64,000 bases of DNA from Jidongwangia harbinensis. GTDB lineage: Bacteria > Actinomycetota > Actinomycetes > Mycobacteriales > Micromonosporaceae. The notes beneath the pieces are model-generated. The model had not been told where the DNA came from and did not search any database. It was given only the letters and a program-made list of their open reading frames with translations. A program made the position numbers and the translations under genes. The stretch lies in the NCBI RefSeq assembly GCF_020216025.1, contig NZ_JAIWNC010000001.1, positions 62,001 to 126,000 on the forward strand, given 5' to 3'. Positions 17,465 through 25,658 of the stretch are shown here, piece by piece. Position 1 is the first letter of the stretch; the number at the start of each line of letters is the position of its first letter.

Positions 17465-17802
17465 GGCTGGGTCGTTTCCTCGTCCCGTATGGCGTCACGG
17501 CCGAACCGGTCACGGATCTTCGGCAGCAGCACCTGCTCCCACAACGAGACCAGCACGGCGTTCGCGACCGGAGCGAAGGCCACGATCAGCGCCACCGAGG
17601 TGGGGTCCAGCCCGGCGCCGCGCACCCGGACCTGAATGGCCTCCGGCCGTCGTTCCGGCGGGACGGCGCGCAGATCCAGCCCGGCCGCCCGCAGCTCCGC
17701 CTGCAGCTTGTCGTCGTGCTCCAGCTCGGCCCAGAACCGATCGATCTCGCGCTGAACCTCGTCGGCGGAGCGGGTTCCGCGCCCGTACACCAGTTCCGTC
17801 AT
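17461..17802 (-). CDS. small protein with one hydrophobic helix, first gene of a three-gene cassette
   Basis: 113 residues. The N-terminal half is charged and helical (DEVQREIDRFWAELEHDDKLQ). A hydrophobic segment (about residues 69-90, SVALIVAFAPVANAVLVSLW) precedes a basic, acidic tail. GAGGAGGG lies just before the ATG at 17802. It is coupled to the HECVCH protein by an ATGA overlap, which implies the two proteins are made in register and may interact. It could be a membrane anchor or a substrate of the peptidase; neither is shown. Confidence 0.65.
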   Translation of the reverse strand: MTELVYGRGTRSADEVQREIDRFWAELEHDDKLQAELRAAGLDLRAVPPERRPEAIQVRVRGAGLDPTSVALIVAFAPVANAVLVSLWEQVLLPKIRDRFGRDAIRDEETTQP

Positions 17803-18380
17803 TCCGCCCTCCTCGGCCCCAACTTCCGATCAGTCGGTCAAAGGAATTCAAGAGCATCAATCGCCGGCCGCCGGGTACTAAATCGCAGCAGACCGGACAA
17901 CACCTTTGACTTAATCAGATAAAGACCGACCACGACACCGCCCGGACCGTCGAACCCGACAGATGATCTGCACAATTCCCGACACCGGCCGCCAATCCAA
18001 TCCCGGAATCGAATTGTCCCGAGAAGCTCGACCGAAAGGGGTGATCGAGTGAAGAGATCCGTGGGAGAGGCAACTTGGTGGTGGGGTGATCGGCGCGCCC
18101 CGGTGGCCGGCGGTCGCTCGTGCCATGGCGGCCGCGACACAGCCCACCTGCACCAGATCTCCGGAGGGATGTAGCAGTGAGATGATCGCGGACTGTCACC
18201 GCCCACCTCGGCGACACACCGACGTCGTCATGCGGGGCACCCGGTCCGGGCCGGGCGTACCGGGTCCGGCCCGGGTGCCGGCGCGCGCACGGCCGGCCCA
18301 GGATCTGCGCGTCTCCGGAGCCGGCCCGGAGCCGTTCTTGAGCCTGGACCGGCAGGATTGCTCCCGTGGGTCGCGGTCGA
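17803..18380. other. 578-bp non-coding region, AT-richer than its surroundings
   Basis: No supported gene. It holds the leader of the gene at 17802, a widely spaced inverted repeat ACAATTC (17972-17978) / GAATTGT (18011-18017), and two GC hairpins near 18246-18331 that may end the beta-helix gene. Short open frames here lack ribosome sites and plausible composition. Confidence 0.6.
18246..18274 (-). terminator. candidate terminator of the beta-helix gene
   Basis: CCGGGCCGG (18246-18254) pairs with CCGGCCCGG (18266-18274) around an 11-base loop, 107 bases beyond the stop codon of the minus-strand gene. A second six-bp stem (CTCCGG at 18313, CCGGAG at 18326) lies between. Confidence 0.4.
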
Positions 18381-20747
18381 TCAGGAGGTGGTGAGGCTGG
18401 TGACTGCCGAGTTCTCCCCGTTCACGACGCCGTACGCGACGACGTCGAACCGCCCGGCCGTGCCGGACGGGTCGGCCCACTGCTCGGTCGCGGTGCCGGC
18501 GACCAGGCCGAGCCGGTCCAGCAGATGGACCTCGCCCGCCACCGCGCCCTCGACCATCATGAACGCCTGGACCGCGACCGTCCCGGACGGCGCCTTCGCG
18601 GTGTAGGAGCTGGTGGTCCAGCCGGCCGGGCCGTCCACGGTGGCCGAGTTGTGGCTGCCCAGACGGGTGACCTTGCCGGCCGCGTCGGTGAAGGCGAGAC
18701 CGGCGCGGACCCGGCGGCCGGCCCCGCCCGCGCGGAACGAGCCGACCGAGGTGTACGTGTCGCCGGCCACCGCCGTGACCTTGCGGCCGGACGCGCTCAA
18801 CTGGCCGGCGCCGGTGGCGCTGAGCAGAAGCGATGACGTGCCGACGGCGCCGGCCGTGTCGGTACGCGAGACCCGGGTCAGGGCGCCCGCGGTCCACCCG
18901 GCCGTGCCCGCGGCCGCGGACTCCAGGTCGGCCGCGTCCGGGTCCAGCAGGTTGCCCGGCACCGCCGCGCTGCCGACCGGCAGATCGGCCACCGGCACGC
19001 CGTCGCGGTACACCCGGTAGCCGGCGATCGGGTTCCCCGCCGGGTACGCCTCGTCCCAGGTCAGCACGGCGCCGTCGGCCGTCAGGTTGCCCGGCGCCTC
19101 GGGCGCGAGGGCGGCGGTGCGCAGCGGTGTGGCGATGATGCCGTCCGCGGTGTTGGTGACTCCGTCCGGGCCGGTGAGCGAGGTGTCGCTCGGGCGCGCC
19201 GCGGACCTGCGGGCGCCGAGCTGGACTCCGTACCAGGTGGTCGGGTGTTCCTGGTCGTCGACCACCGCGTTGCCGTGGATCGCGTCGCCCCGGCCCACGG
19301 AGAGCCCGATGCCCGCGGTGTCGAAGTATCCGGAGCCGGTGTTGTACGTGGTGGAGCCGCCGAAGCCGGCGTTCACGATCCGGTTGCCCAGCACCGCGTC
19401 GGGGGCGTTCTTCGCGTGCGCGGTGCCGTACACGATGATCCCGGACTGGCGCGGGCGCTCGATGAGGTTGTCCCGGACGATGTTGTTGCCGCCGGGCCGC
19501 ACGACGTGGTCGGCCGGGCCCGTGCTGGCGTCGGTCCACCCGCCGGGCGTGCCGCCGGTGCCGTCCGCGTCGGGGTAGTCGGCGTATCCGACGGCCACGC
19601 CGACGGTCGCGGAGTCGACGATGCGGTTCCCCGCCACCAGCATGTCCCGCGGGTTGGTGATGTCCTTGTTCGTTCCGGAGTGCGCGTACCCGGCGTTGGA
19701 CGTCAGCACGATGTGCGCGCCGAAGAGCACGTTGCCGGTCACCGCGGCGCCGACCACGCCCTCGAAGTACATGTTGCCGTACTCGGACTCGTCCCGGGAC
19801 GCCGCCACCGCGGGGTCGGTGTGCACCACGTTGTTGCGTACCGTGGTGCGGATCGCGTTGGTGAAGTCGAAGCTGTTGCCGCGCACCGTGCGGTCGAACC
19901 GGTTGTGTTCGATCACCGTGCCGTCGTTGCGGCCGCCGCCGCCGATGTTGTCTTCGCCGTCCGACTCCGCGCCGCCCCAGTTGTCGAAGCGGTTGTCGAC
20001 GATGCGCACCCCCTCGGTGCCGGAGACCCAGAGCTTGAAGTACTCGAAGTTGGTGAACCGGACCTGGCGCACGGTCCACCGGTTCCCGACCGCGATGCCG
20101 CCGCCGGTGTTGGTGTGCGCGCCGAGCGCGGCGCGCAGGTCGCACGGCTGGCCGGGCCGGCCCGGGAGGTCCGCGGGCTCGGGCGCCCCGGCACCGGTGC
20201 GGCAGTTGCCGTTGACCGTGAGGTCGGCCACCAGGTTGGCGCTGCCGGGTTCCTTCTTGTCACTGGCCCGCACGAGGAAGCCGTAGCTGAAGTTGCGCCA
20301 GTTCAGGGTCGCGTCCATGACGAGGCTGGTGGCCGCGATCCCGGCACCGCGCAGGTCGACGTTCGGCGGTAGCCGCAGGCTGCTGGTGAGCCGGTAGACG
20401 CCCGGCGCGAGCCGCACGGTCGCGGTGACCGGCGGGGTCAGCACGGAGCCGTCGGCCGCCATGACCGCCGGGCGGGTGCGGGTCGCGGCGGTGCTCACCG
20501 CTTGCAGCAGGGCGGTGTAGTCGTCGAGGTCTCCGCCGCGCGGGGCGGCGGCCACGACGCAGGCCGGGTCCGCCGCGCAGGCGTCCGCGCCGAGCGGCGC
20601 CGGGCTCAGCGTCGAGGCGAGCGTGTACGCCGGGGCGTCCGGCAGCGCGGCGGTGGCGGGGGTGGCCACGGCGGCGGAGGCGGCCGGCAGGGCCACGGCG
20701 AGGGCGGTCAGGACAACGGCGCGACGAACGCGGAAAGCAAGGGGCAT
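18381..20747 (-). CDS. secreted right-handed beta-helix protein with fibronectin-type and carbohydrate-binding-like C-terminus
   Basis: 788 residues. The signal peptide is about 1-34. A pectate-lyase-like parallel beta-helix covers roughly 40-520, with coils such as VRIVDNRFDNWGG, TVIEHNRFDRTV, TVRNNVVHTD and NIVRDNLIERPRQSG. A fibronectin III-like module (APGNLTADGAVLTWDEAY to YRVYRDG) and a terminal jelly-roll-like region follow. Proteins of this shape are extracellular polysaccharide lyases, epimerases or binding proteins; the Asn-ladder and disulfides fit but no catalytic set is certain. The ATG at 20747 has GGAG upstream. Confidence 0.85.
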   Translation of the reverse strand: MPLAFRVRRAVVLTALAVALPAASAAVATPATAALPDAPAYTLASTLSPAPLGADACAADPACVVAAAPRGGDLDDYTALLQAVSTAATRTRPAVMAADGSVLTPPVTATVRLAPGVYRLTSSLRLPPNVDLRGAGIAATSLVMDATLNWRNFSYGFLVRASDKKEPGSANLVADLTVNGNCRTGAGAPEPADLPGRPGQPCDLRAALGAHTNTGGGIAVGNRWTVRQVRFTNFEYFKLWVSGTEGVRIVDNRFDNWGGAESDGEDNIGGGGRNDGTVIEHNRFDRTVRGNSFDFTNAIRTTVRNNVVHTDPAVAASRDESEYGNMYFEGVVGAAVTGNVLFGAHIVLTSNAGYAHSGTNKDITNPRDMLVAGNRIVDSATVGVAVGYADYPDADGTGGTPGGWTDASTGPADHVVRPGGNNIVRDNLIERPRQSGIIVYGTAHAKNAPDAVLGNRIVNAGFGGSTTYNTGSGYFDTAGIGLSVGRGDAIHGNAVVDDQEHPTTWYGVQLGARRSAARPSDTSLTGPDGVTNTADGIIATPLRTAALAPEAPGNLTADGAVLTWDEAYPAGNPIAGYRVYRDGVPVADLPVGSAAVPGNLLDPDAADLESAAAGTAGWTAGALTRVSRTDTAGAVGTSSLLLSATGAGQLSASGRKVTAVAGDTYTSVGSFRAGGAGRRVRAGLAFTDAAGKVTRLGSHNSATVDGPAGWTTSSYTAKAPSGTVAVQAFMMVEGAVAGEVHLLDRLGLVAGTATEQWADPSGTAGRFDVVAYGVVNGENSAVTSLTTS

Positions 20748-20962
20748 CAAGGCTCCGGAAACGGTTGCGGATTCGTGGGATTCGGGGTGCGAATCGGGTG
20801 CAACCGTACGAGGGCCCGCGTCGCGGCTACCTCCACCGAAGGGACGAATACCGACGTACCGATCAGCGCCGCGCGCTCGACCTCGCATTTTCCGTGACGC
20901 ATGGCACATCCGGCCGGAAGGTATCGCCCGGCCGTTCGGACGGAAACGCGGGCCGCCCGGTG

Positions 20963-21559
20963 CTAAATCAGTGAATGCTGGTCCAGTACCGCGGCCCGGG
21001 TCAGTTCCGCCTTGTTTCCCAGTCGGAGTTTGCTGCGAATGCGCTTCACGTAGGTGTCGACCGTGTGCTGGCTGATGCCGAGCGTGCGCGCCACCTGCGC
21101 GTGGGTGCGCCCGAGCGCGATCTGCCCGAGGACCTGCCGCTCCCGATGGGAGAGCACCGGGCGGCCCGGGTCGACCGACCCGTCCGCGGCCGCCGGGGCG
21201 GGCCAGTAGTCACCACCCAGCGCCACGGCGCGGAGCGCGTCCGCGATGACCACAACGTCGGCATCCCGGTGCACCGCGCCGTTCGCGCCCTGCCGCCGGT
21301 ATTCGGCGAGCGCGTCGGGGTCCGGCGCGTCGGTCGTCACGAGGACCGGGGCGACCGCCCGGGCACCGGTCAGGAACCGGCCGAACATCTGGCCCGCCAT
21401 TCGCGGATCGACAATTACCATGTCCGCCCGCTCCGACGGTCCCTCCAGCGGCGACGACCGGAAAACGACGACCTGGAATCCCTGTTCAATACATATTCGG
21501 CGGAGGCCGTAAGCGAACGTCGGGCACGTCTCAAATATTTCGACCACGCCCATTCCCAT
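20963..21559 (-). CDS. LuxR-type response-regulator-like transcription factor
   Basis: 198 residues. The N-terminal half is a degenerate receiver domain (MVIVDPRMAG, PVLVTTDAPD, GANGAVHRDAD), so phosphorylation is doubtful. The C-terminal LuxR/GerE helix-turn-helix is complete: LSHRERQVLGQIALGRTHAQ, then LGISQHTVDTYVKRIRSKL. It is divergent from the GT4 gene that opens the biosynthetic cluster and is the best candidate for the pathway-specific regulator. Several in-frame ATG/GTG codons compete; the ATG at 21559 has AAGGA ten bases upstream. The region is a little AT-richer than its neighbours. Confidence 0.88.
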   Translation of the reverse strand: MGMGVVEIFETCPTFAYGLRRICIEQGFQVVVFRSSPLEGPSERADMVIVDPRMAGQMFGRFLTGARAVAPVLVTTDAPDPDALAEYRRQGANGAVHRDADVVVIADALRAVALGGDYWPAPAAADGSVDPGRPVLSHRERQVLGQIALGRTHAQVARTLGISQHTVDTYVKRIRSKLRLGNKAELTRAAVLDQHSLI

Positions 21560-21691
21560 CCCTATCACAATCCTTCCCCGTGATCGATAGGTAGACGGAA
21601 GGCAGCCGCCGCGGCACACCAGGATGCCGGCAGGAATCGGCTTTGATCGACCGTTGTCACTATCCTGCGGTACGTGTCGCGACTCGGCAAG

Positions 21692-21707
21692 ACGTGGAGA
21701 TCCACGT
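21692..21707. promoter_or_regulatory. palindromic operator candidate upstream of the cluster
   Basis: ACGTGGAGATCCACGT has seven-base inverted arms around two central bases. It lies 51 bases before the GT4 start, in the region divergent from the LuxR gene. It is a plausible site for that regulator or for a dimeric repressor. Confidence 0.5.
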
Positions 21708-21758
21708 CCCCCCTTTACGTGACGACCGGGCCGGCCGGGGCGCACCGATACTGGACGC

Positions 21759-22934
21759 ATGCCGCTGCGGCTTGGACTGATGACTCCCGAGTGGTACGCG
21801 GACGAGGCCGGCGGGGGCATCGGCACGTACTGCCGGGTGCTGGCCGGCGCGGCCGTGTCCGCCGGCCACCATGTGGTGGTGTTCGCCGCGACCGGACGGG
21901 CCCGGCGGGTACGGCGACCGCAGGACCGGCTCACCGTGATCCCGGTGCCGGTGGGCGGGCTCCCCGCGGGGCAGGCGGCCCGGGCGTTCGCCGCCCGCTT
22001 CGACCGGTTCCGCGCGGAGGGCGGCCGGATCGACGTGATGGAGGCCGCCGAGTTCGGTGGCGTCGCGGCGGAACTGTCCGCCGTGGACGTGCCCGTGACC
22101 ACCCGCCTGCACACCCCGCTGGCGACGCTGCTGGCGCGCAACGAGGGGCGGCGCATCTACCGCGACGACGCCGAGCGGTGCGCCCTGGAGGAGCGTCAGG
22201 TGCGCGGCTCCGCGCTGGTGACCAGCCCGTCACGGTGGCTGGCCGGGGAGGCCCGGAACCTGTGGGGGCCGATCAGCCCGCCGGTGGTGATCCCCAATCC
22301 GGTGCCGATCCCGCCGGCCTGCGCACCGATGCCGCCGCGGCCGGCGCGGGTGCTCTATCTGGGCCGCCTGGAGTACCGCAAGGGCGTGCTCACGCTCGCC
22401 GCCGCGGCGCGGCGGTGGCTGTCCGCCGAACCGGCCGCCCGGCTCACGTTCGCCGGGGCGGACACCAGATGGGCGGGCCGGTCGATGCGGGACCGGATGC
22501 GCGAGATCCTCGGTCCGCACGGCGACCGCTGCCGGTTCCTGCCGTCCCGTCCGCCGGCCGCCGTCGCCGCGCTGATCGACCGCGCGCATCTGGTGGTGCT
22601 GCCCTCGCTGTACGAGAACTTCGCCTACGCGGGCCTGGAGGCGATGGCCCGGGGCCGCCCGGTCCTGGCCACCACCGGGAGTGGCTTCCCGGAGATGATC
22701 TCGCCGGGCCGGACCGGGTTCCTGGTGCCGCCCGGCGACCCGGACGCGCTCGCGGACGCGCTGACCGAGCACACCCGCGACACCGCCGGCCTGGCGGCGA
22801 CCGGCCTGCGCGCCCGCCACGCCGCCGGCCGGTTCGCCGCCGCCCCGGTCGCCGCCCGGCTCTGTGCCGCCTACGGCCGGATCGCGACCCGGCCGCCGGC
22901 GCGCCGCGCGGCGGCACCGGCCGGAAGGGCCTGA
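21759..22934 (+). CDS. glycosyltransferase family 4
   Basis: 391 residues with a GT-B fold. The N-terminal Rossmann half contains GGGIGTYCRVLA (acceptor loop). The C-terminal half has VLYLGRLEYRKGV and the retaining-GT E-x7-E region (LPSLYENFAYAGLEAMARGRPVLAT). It uses a nucleotide-activated sugar in the cytoplasm. It opens a rightward operon with a HAD phosphatase eight bases on and a sugar epimerase. That trio suggests a sugar is synthesised or isomerised, attached and dephosphorylated for the cluster product. The ATG at 21759 was chosen; its ribosome site is weak. Confidence 0.92.
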   Translation: MPLRLGLMTPEWYADEAGGGIGTYCRVLAGAAVSAGHHVVVFAATGRARRVRRPQDRLTVIPVPVGGLPAGQAARAFAARFDRFRAEGGRIDVMEAAEFGGVAAELSAVDVPVTTRLHTPLATLLARNEGRRIYRDDAERCALEERQVRGSALVTSPSRWLAGEARNLWGPISPPVVIPNPVPIPPACAPMPPRPARVLYLGRLEYRKGVLTLAAAARRWLSAEPAARLTFAGADTRWAGRSMRDRMREILGPHGDRCRFLPSRPPAAVAALIDRAHLVVLPSLYENFAYAGLEAMARGRPVLATTGSGFPEMISPGRTGFLVPPGDPDALADALTEHTRDTAGLAATGLRARHAAGRFAAAPVAARLCAAYGRIATRPPARRAAAPAGRA

Positions 22935-22941
22935 CGCGGGG

Positions 22942-23799
22942 ATGGTCCCGGAACGCGACACGACCCCGTTCCTGCCCGGCGGGCAGCTGGTGGCCTGTGA
23001 CCTCGACGGCACCCTGCTGCGCGACGACGGCACGGTCAGCCCGGCCACCCGCCGCACGCTCGACCGGCTGGCCGCCGCCGGGATCGGTTTCCTGGTCGTC
23101 ACCGGCCGCCCGGTGCGCACGCTGCCGGCGGCGCTGCGGTACCTCCGCGCACCCGGACTCGTCGTCTGCGTCAACGGCGCGGCCTGTTACGACCCGGACG
23201 CCGACCGGGTCCTCGCCCGGGCCGCCGTCGCGCCGGCCGCGCTGGCCGAAGCGGTCGACCGGCTGCGGCACCTGTTCCCGGACGTGGTGTTCGCGGCCGA
23301 GGTCGACGGCGGGCGATGGCTGATGTACGAGCCGGCCTATCCGCTGGACCCGCGCACGCCGTGGTCGCGGCGGATCGGCCTGACCGCCCTGATCCGCCGG
23401 CCGGTGTGCAAGTTCCTGGCGAAGGTCCGGGACGAGGACCCGGACGACCTGCTGGCCGCCGTCGGAACCGCGCTGGACGGGGTGGTCGAGGTCGGCACCA
23501 CCCGCTGCCCGGGCGTCCTGGAGATGACCGGAGCGGGCGTGACGAAGGCCGCCGCGGTGTCCCGGCTGGCGGCCGCGGCCGGCATCCCGGCCGCCCGGGT
23601 GACCGCCTTCGGCGACATGCCCTGCGACCTGTCCATGATGGAGTGGTCCGGTGCCGGGGTCGCGGTGGCCAACGCCCATCCCGCCGTCCTGGCCCGGATC
23701 ACCACGGTGACCTCGTCCAACCAGGACGACGGCGTGGCCCGGTACCTGGACCGGATGCTCGCCGGGCCGGCACCGGAGCCGGTACGGCGGAGCGGGTGA
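22942..23799 (+). CDS. HAD-superfamily (Cof-type, IIB cap) phosphatase
   Basis: 285 residues. Motif I is CDLDGTLL (nucleophile and acid Asp), motif II is VVTGRPVR, and motif IV is GDMPCDLSMMEWSG with metal Asp, with a IIB cap domain between. The fold dephosphorylates sugar or sugar-nucleotide phosphates. It starts eight bases after the GT4 stop and ends two bases before the epimerase, so the three are one operon. It may remove a phosphate from a glycosylated intermediate, as phosphatases in aminoglycoside pathways do, but the substrate is inferred. The ATG at 22942 is preferred over the longer frame. Confidence 0.85.
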   Translation: MVPERDTTPFLPGGQLVACDLDGTLLRDDGTVSPATRRTLDRLAAAGIGFLVVTGRPVRTLPAALRYLRAPGLVVCVNGAACYDPDADRVLARAAVAPAALAEAVDRLRHLFPDVVFAAEVDGGRWLMYEPAYPLDPRTPWSRRIGLTALIRRPVCKFLAKVRDEDPDDLLAAVGTALDGVVEVGTTRCPGVLEMTGAGVTKAAAVSRLAAAAGIPAARVTAFGDMPCDLSMMEWSGAGVAVANAHPAVLARITTVTSSNQDDGVARYLDRMLAGPAPEPVRRSG

Positions 23800-23801
23800 C
23801 G

Positions 23802-24779
23802 ATGGCGCCACGGGTGCTGGTGACCGGCGGCGCCGGCTACCTGGGCGGTCACGTCGTCCTCCGGCTGTGCGCGGCCGGCGCCCGGGTCGGTGTGCTGGAC
23901 AGCTTCGTCACCGGGACCCGGGCGAACCTGGAACCCGCGATCCAGCTCGGGCTGCGGACGGACGACGTGCTGGTCGGCGACATCCGGGACCGGCAACTGC
24001 CGCACCGGGTCGCGGCGTGGGACCCGGAGGTCGTCATCCACCTCGCCGCCCAGCCCTCGGTGGCCGCCTCGGTCCGCGATCCGCTGCTGGACGCGGAGGT
24101 GAACGTCCTCGGCACGCTCAACGTGCTGACCGCCGCGACCCGCGCCGCCGTCCGCAAGGTGGTCTTCGCCTCCAGCGGCGGGACGGTGTACGGCTCGCTG
24201 CCGCCGCGCCTGGCGCGCGCCACGGAACAGACCGCCCACCGCCCGGAGAGCCCGTACGGGTTGAGCAAGGCGACGGCGGACCGGTACCTGCGCCTGCACG
24301 AGCGCCTGCACGGCCTGCGCTTCACCAGCCTGGCGCTGGGCAACGTGTACGGCCCGCGCCTGGACGGCGGCCGCCCGGCCAACGTCGTCGGCGGGTTCGT
24401 GTTCGCGTTGCTCGCCGGGCACCGGCCGGTGCTGCACGGCGACGGCCGGCAGACCCGGGACTTCGTCCACGTCACCGACGTGGCGCGGGCCTTCGAGTCG
24501 GCCTGCGACCGGGGCGACGGCACGTTCCTCAACATCGGCACCGGGGTGGAGACCAGCGTGCTGCGGCTGCTGCGGATCGTCGCCGGGGCGGCCGGCGCCG
24601 GCCGGGAACCGCCGGTCGAGCACCGGGCCGCGCCACCGGGCGAGGCGCGGCGGGTGTGCCTGGACATCACGGCCGCGGGTACCCACCTCGGCTGGCGGCC
24701 CCGGCTGCGGCTGGCCGACGGGGTGGCCCGGCTGGTGGCGGAGGTCCGGGGACTACCCGCCGCCGCGGCCGGCGGCTGA
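23802..24779 (+). CDS. NAD-dependent nucleotide-sugar epimerase/dehydratase (GalE-like)
   Basis: 325 residues of the extended SDR type. GGAGYLGG binds NAD near residue 8, the catalytic YGLSK gives Tyr and Lys, and Ser lies in VFASSGGTVYG. LGNVYGPR and the substrate-binding C-terminus (FLNIGTG, GWRPR) fit UDP-sugar 4-epimerases. It presumably supplies a hexose donor for one of the cluster's glycosyltransferases. Its 3' end overlaps the convergent GT2 gene by 27 bases. Confidence 0.9.
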   Translation: MAPRVLVTGGAGYLGGHVVLRLCAAGARVGVLDSFVTGTRANLEPAIQLGLRTDDVLVGDIRDRQLPHRVAAWDPEVVIHLAAQPSVAASVRDPLLDAEVNVLGTLNVLTAATRAAVRKVVFASSGGTVYGSLPPRLARATEQTAHRPESPYGLSKATADRYLRLHERLHGLRFTSLALGNVYGPRLDGGRPANVVGGFVFALLAGHRPVLHGDGRQTRDFVHVTDVARAFESACDRGDGTFLNIGTGVETSVLRLLRIVAGAAGAGREPPVEHRAAPPGEARRVCLDITAAGTHLGWRPRLRLADGVARLVAEVRGLPAAAAGG

Positions 24780-25658
24780 CCGGCGTCCCGGGCCGGCGGC
24801 GCCGGTGTCCCGCTCGGGGTGGGCGCCCGCCCGGGCGTTGCCGTGGCGGTAGGGGCCGAAGCCGTCGATCATCTCCTCGGCGATGGCGAAGTTGCGGCGC
24901 CTCCCCCGCGCGCGTTCGTCCGGGCTCAGCGAGCCGCCTTCCTGGTGGTACACGTGCGCGTCCGGCAGGTAGGCGAACGACCGGCCGAGGCGGTGCAGCC
25001 GGTAGCCCAGCTCGATGTCCTCGTAACCCCAGCGGCCGTCGAACACCGCTTCGAACCGCTCGTCGCCGAGGCAGCTGCGGTGCATGGCCATGTCGCTGGC
25101 GTACATCAGGTCGTAGGGACGGTCGTGCGCGGCGAGCGCGTGCAGCTCGGGCAGTCGCCGTTCCACGTCCAGCCCGTAGTTGGAGGTGGACCGGACCGGC
25201 GGCAGGCGGTCGAGCAGGCGGCGGTCCGCGGCGACGTCGGCGGCCGCCAGCCCGGCCGGGTCGACGAACACCCGGTGGCCGAGGAAGACCGTGTGGTGGG
25301 AGCGGGCCACGGCCGCCGCGTAGGCCGGAATCAGCCCGGTCGAGGGCACGCAGTCCGCGTCCAGGAACACCAGGCACGGATGGCGGGCCTGCTCGATGCC
25401 GATGTTGCGGGCCGCGCCGGGCTGGAAGTTGCGGCCGCCGAGCCCGGTGCGGAAGACGAAGCGCACGCCGGGGTGCGCGGCGGCGAACCCGCGCGCCGCC
25501 CGCCGGAAGCCGGGCCCGCTCTCGTTGTCGACGGCCAGCACCTCCCACGGCCGGCCGGAGGCCCGGCAGTCCGCGGCGACCGCGGCGAGCGTGCGGTGCG
25601 CGATCGGCCACGCCTCGAACGTGGGGACGATGACCGTGACCCCGGCGGCGTGCGTCAC
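24753..25658 (-). CDS. glycosyltransferase family 2
   Basis: 301 residues with a GT-A fold: VTVIVPTFEAW, VDNESG, and a DxD-like FLDADCVP near residue 109. GRWGYEDIELGYRLHRLG supplies the ED catalytic base region. The last 30 residues are Gly/Arg-rich and probably disordered. It is the last gene of the radical SAM operon; its GTG start overlaps the preceding stop (GTGA). It probably adds a sugar to the radical-SAM-processed intermediate, acceptor unknown. Confidence 0.88.
   Translation of the reverse strand: MTHAAGVTVIVPTFEAWPIAHRTLAAVAADCRASGRPWEVLAVDNESGPGFRRAARGFAAAHPGVRFVFRTGLGGRNFQPGAARNIGIEQARHPCLVFLDADCVPSTGLIPAYAAAVARSHHTVFLGHRVFVDPAGLAAADVAADRRLLDRLPPVRSTSNYGLDVERRLPELHALAAHDRPYDLMYASDMAMHRSCLGDERFEAVFDGRWGYEDIELGYRLHRLGRSFAYLPDAHVYHQEGGSLSPDERARGRRRNFAIAEEMIDGFGPYRHGNARAGAHPERDTGAAGPGRRSAAGRGGG

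Noticed and set aside
17838..18217. Three small minus-strand frames in the 17.8-18.2 kb gap
   Set aside because: No ribosome sites, no hydrophobic or motif content, and mutually overlapping.
20963..22156. Longer minus-strand frame including the LuxR gene
   Set aside because: The extension beyond 21559 is antisense to the GT4 gene and has no domain. The regulator begins at the receiver domain.
21660..23323. 549-codon plus-strand frame across the GT4 and HAD genes
   Set aside because: Out of frame with both well-supported genes. Its composition is the typical shadow.
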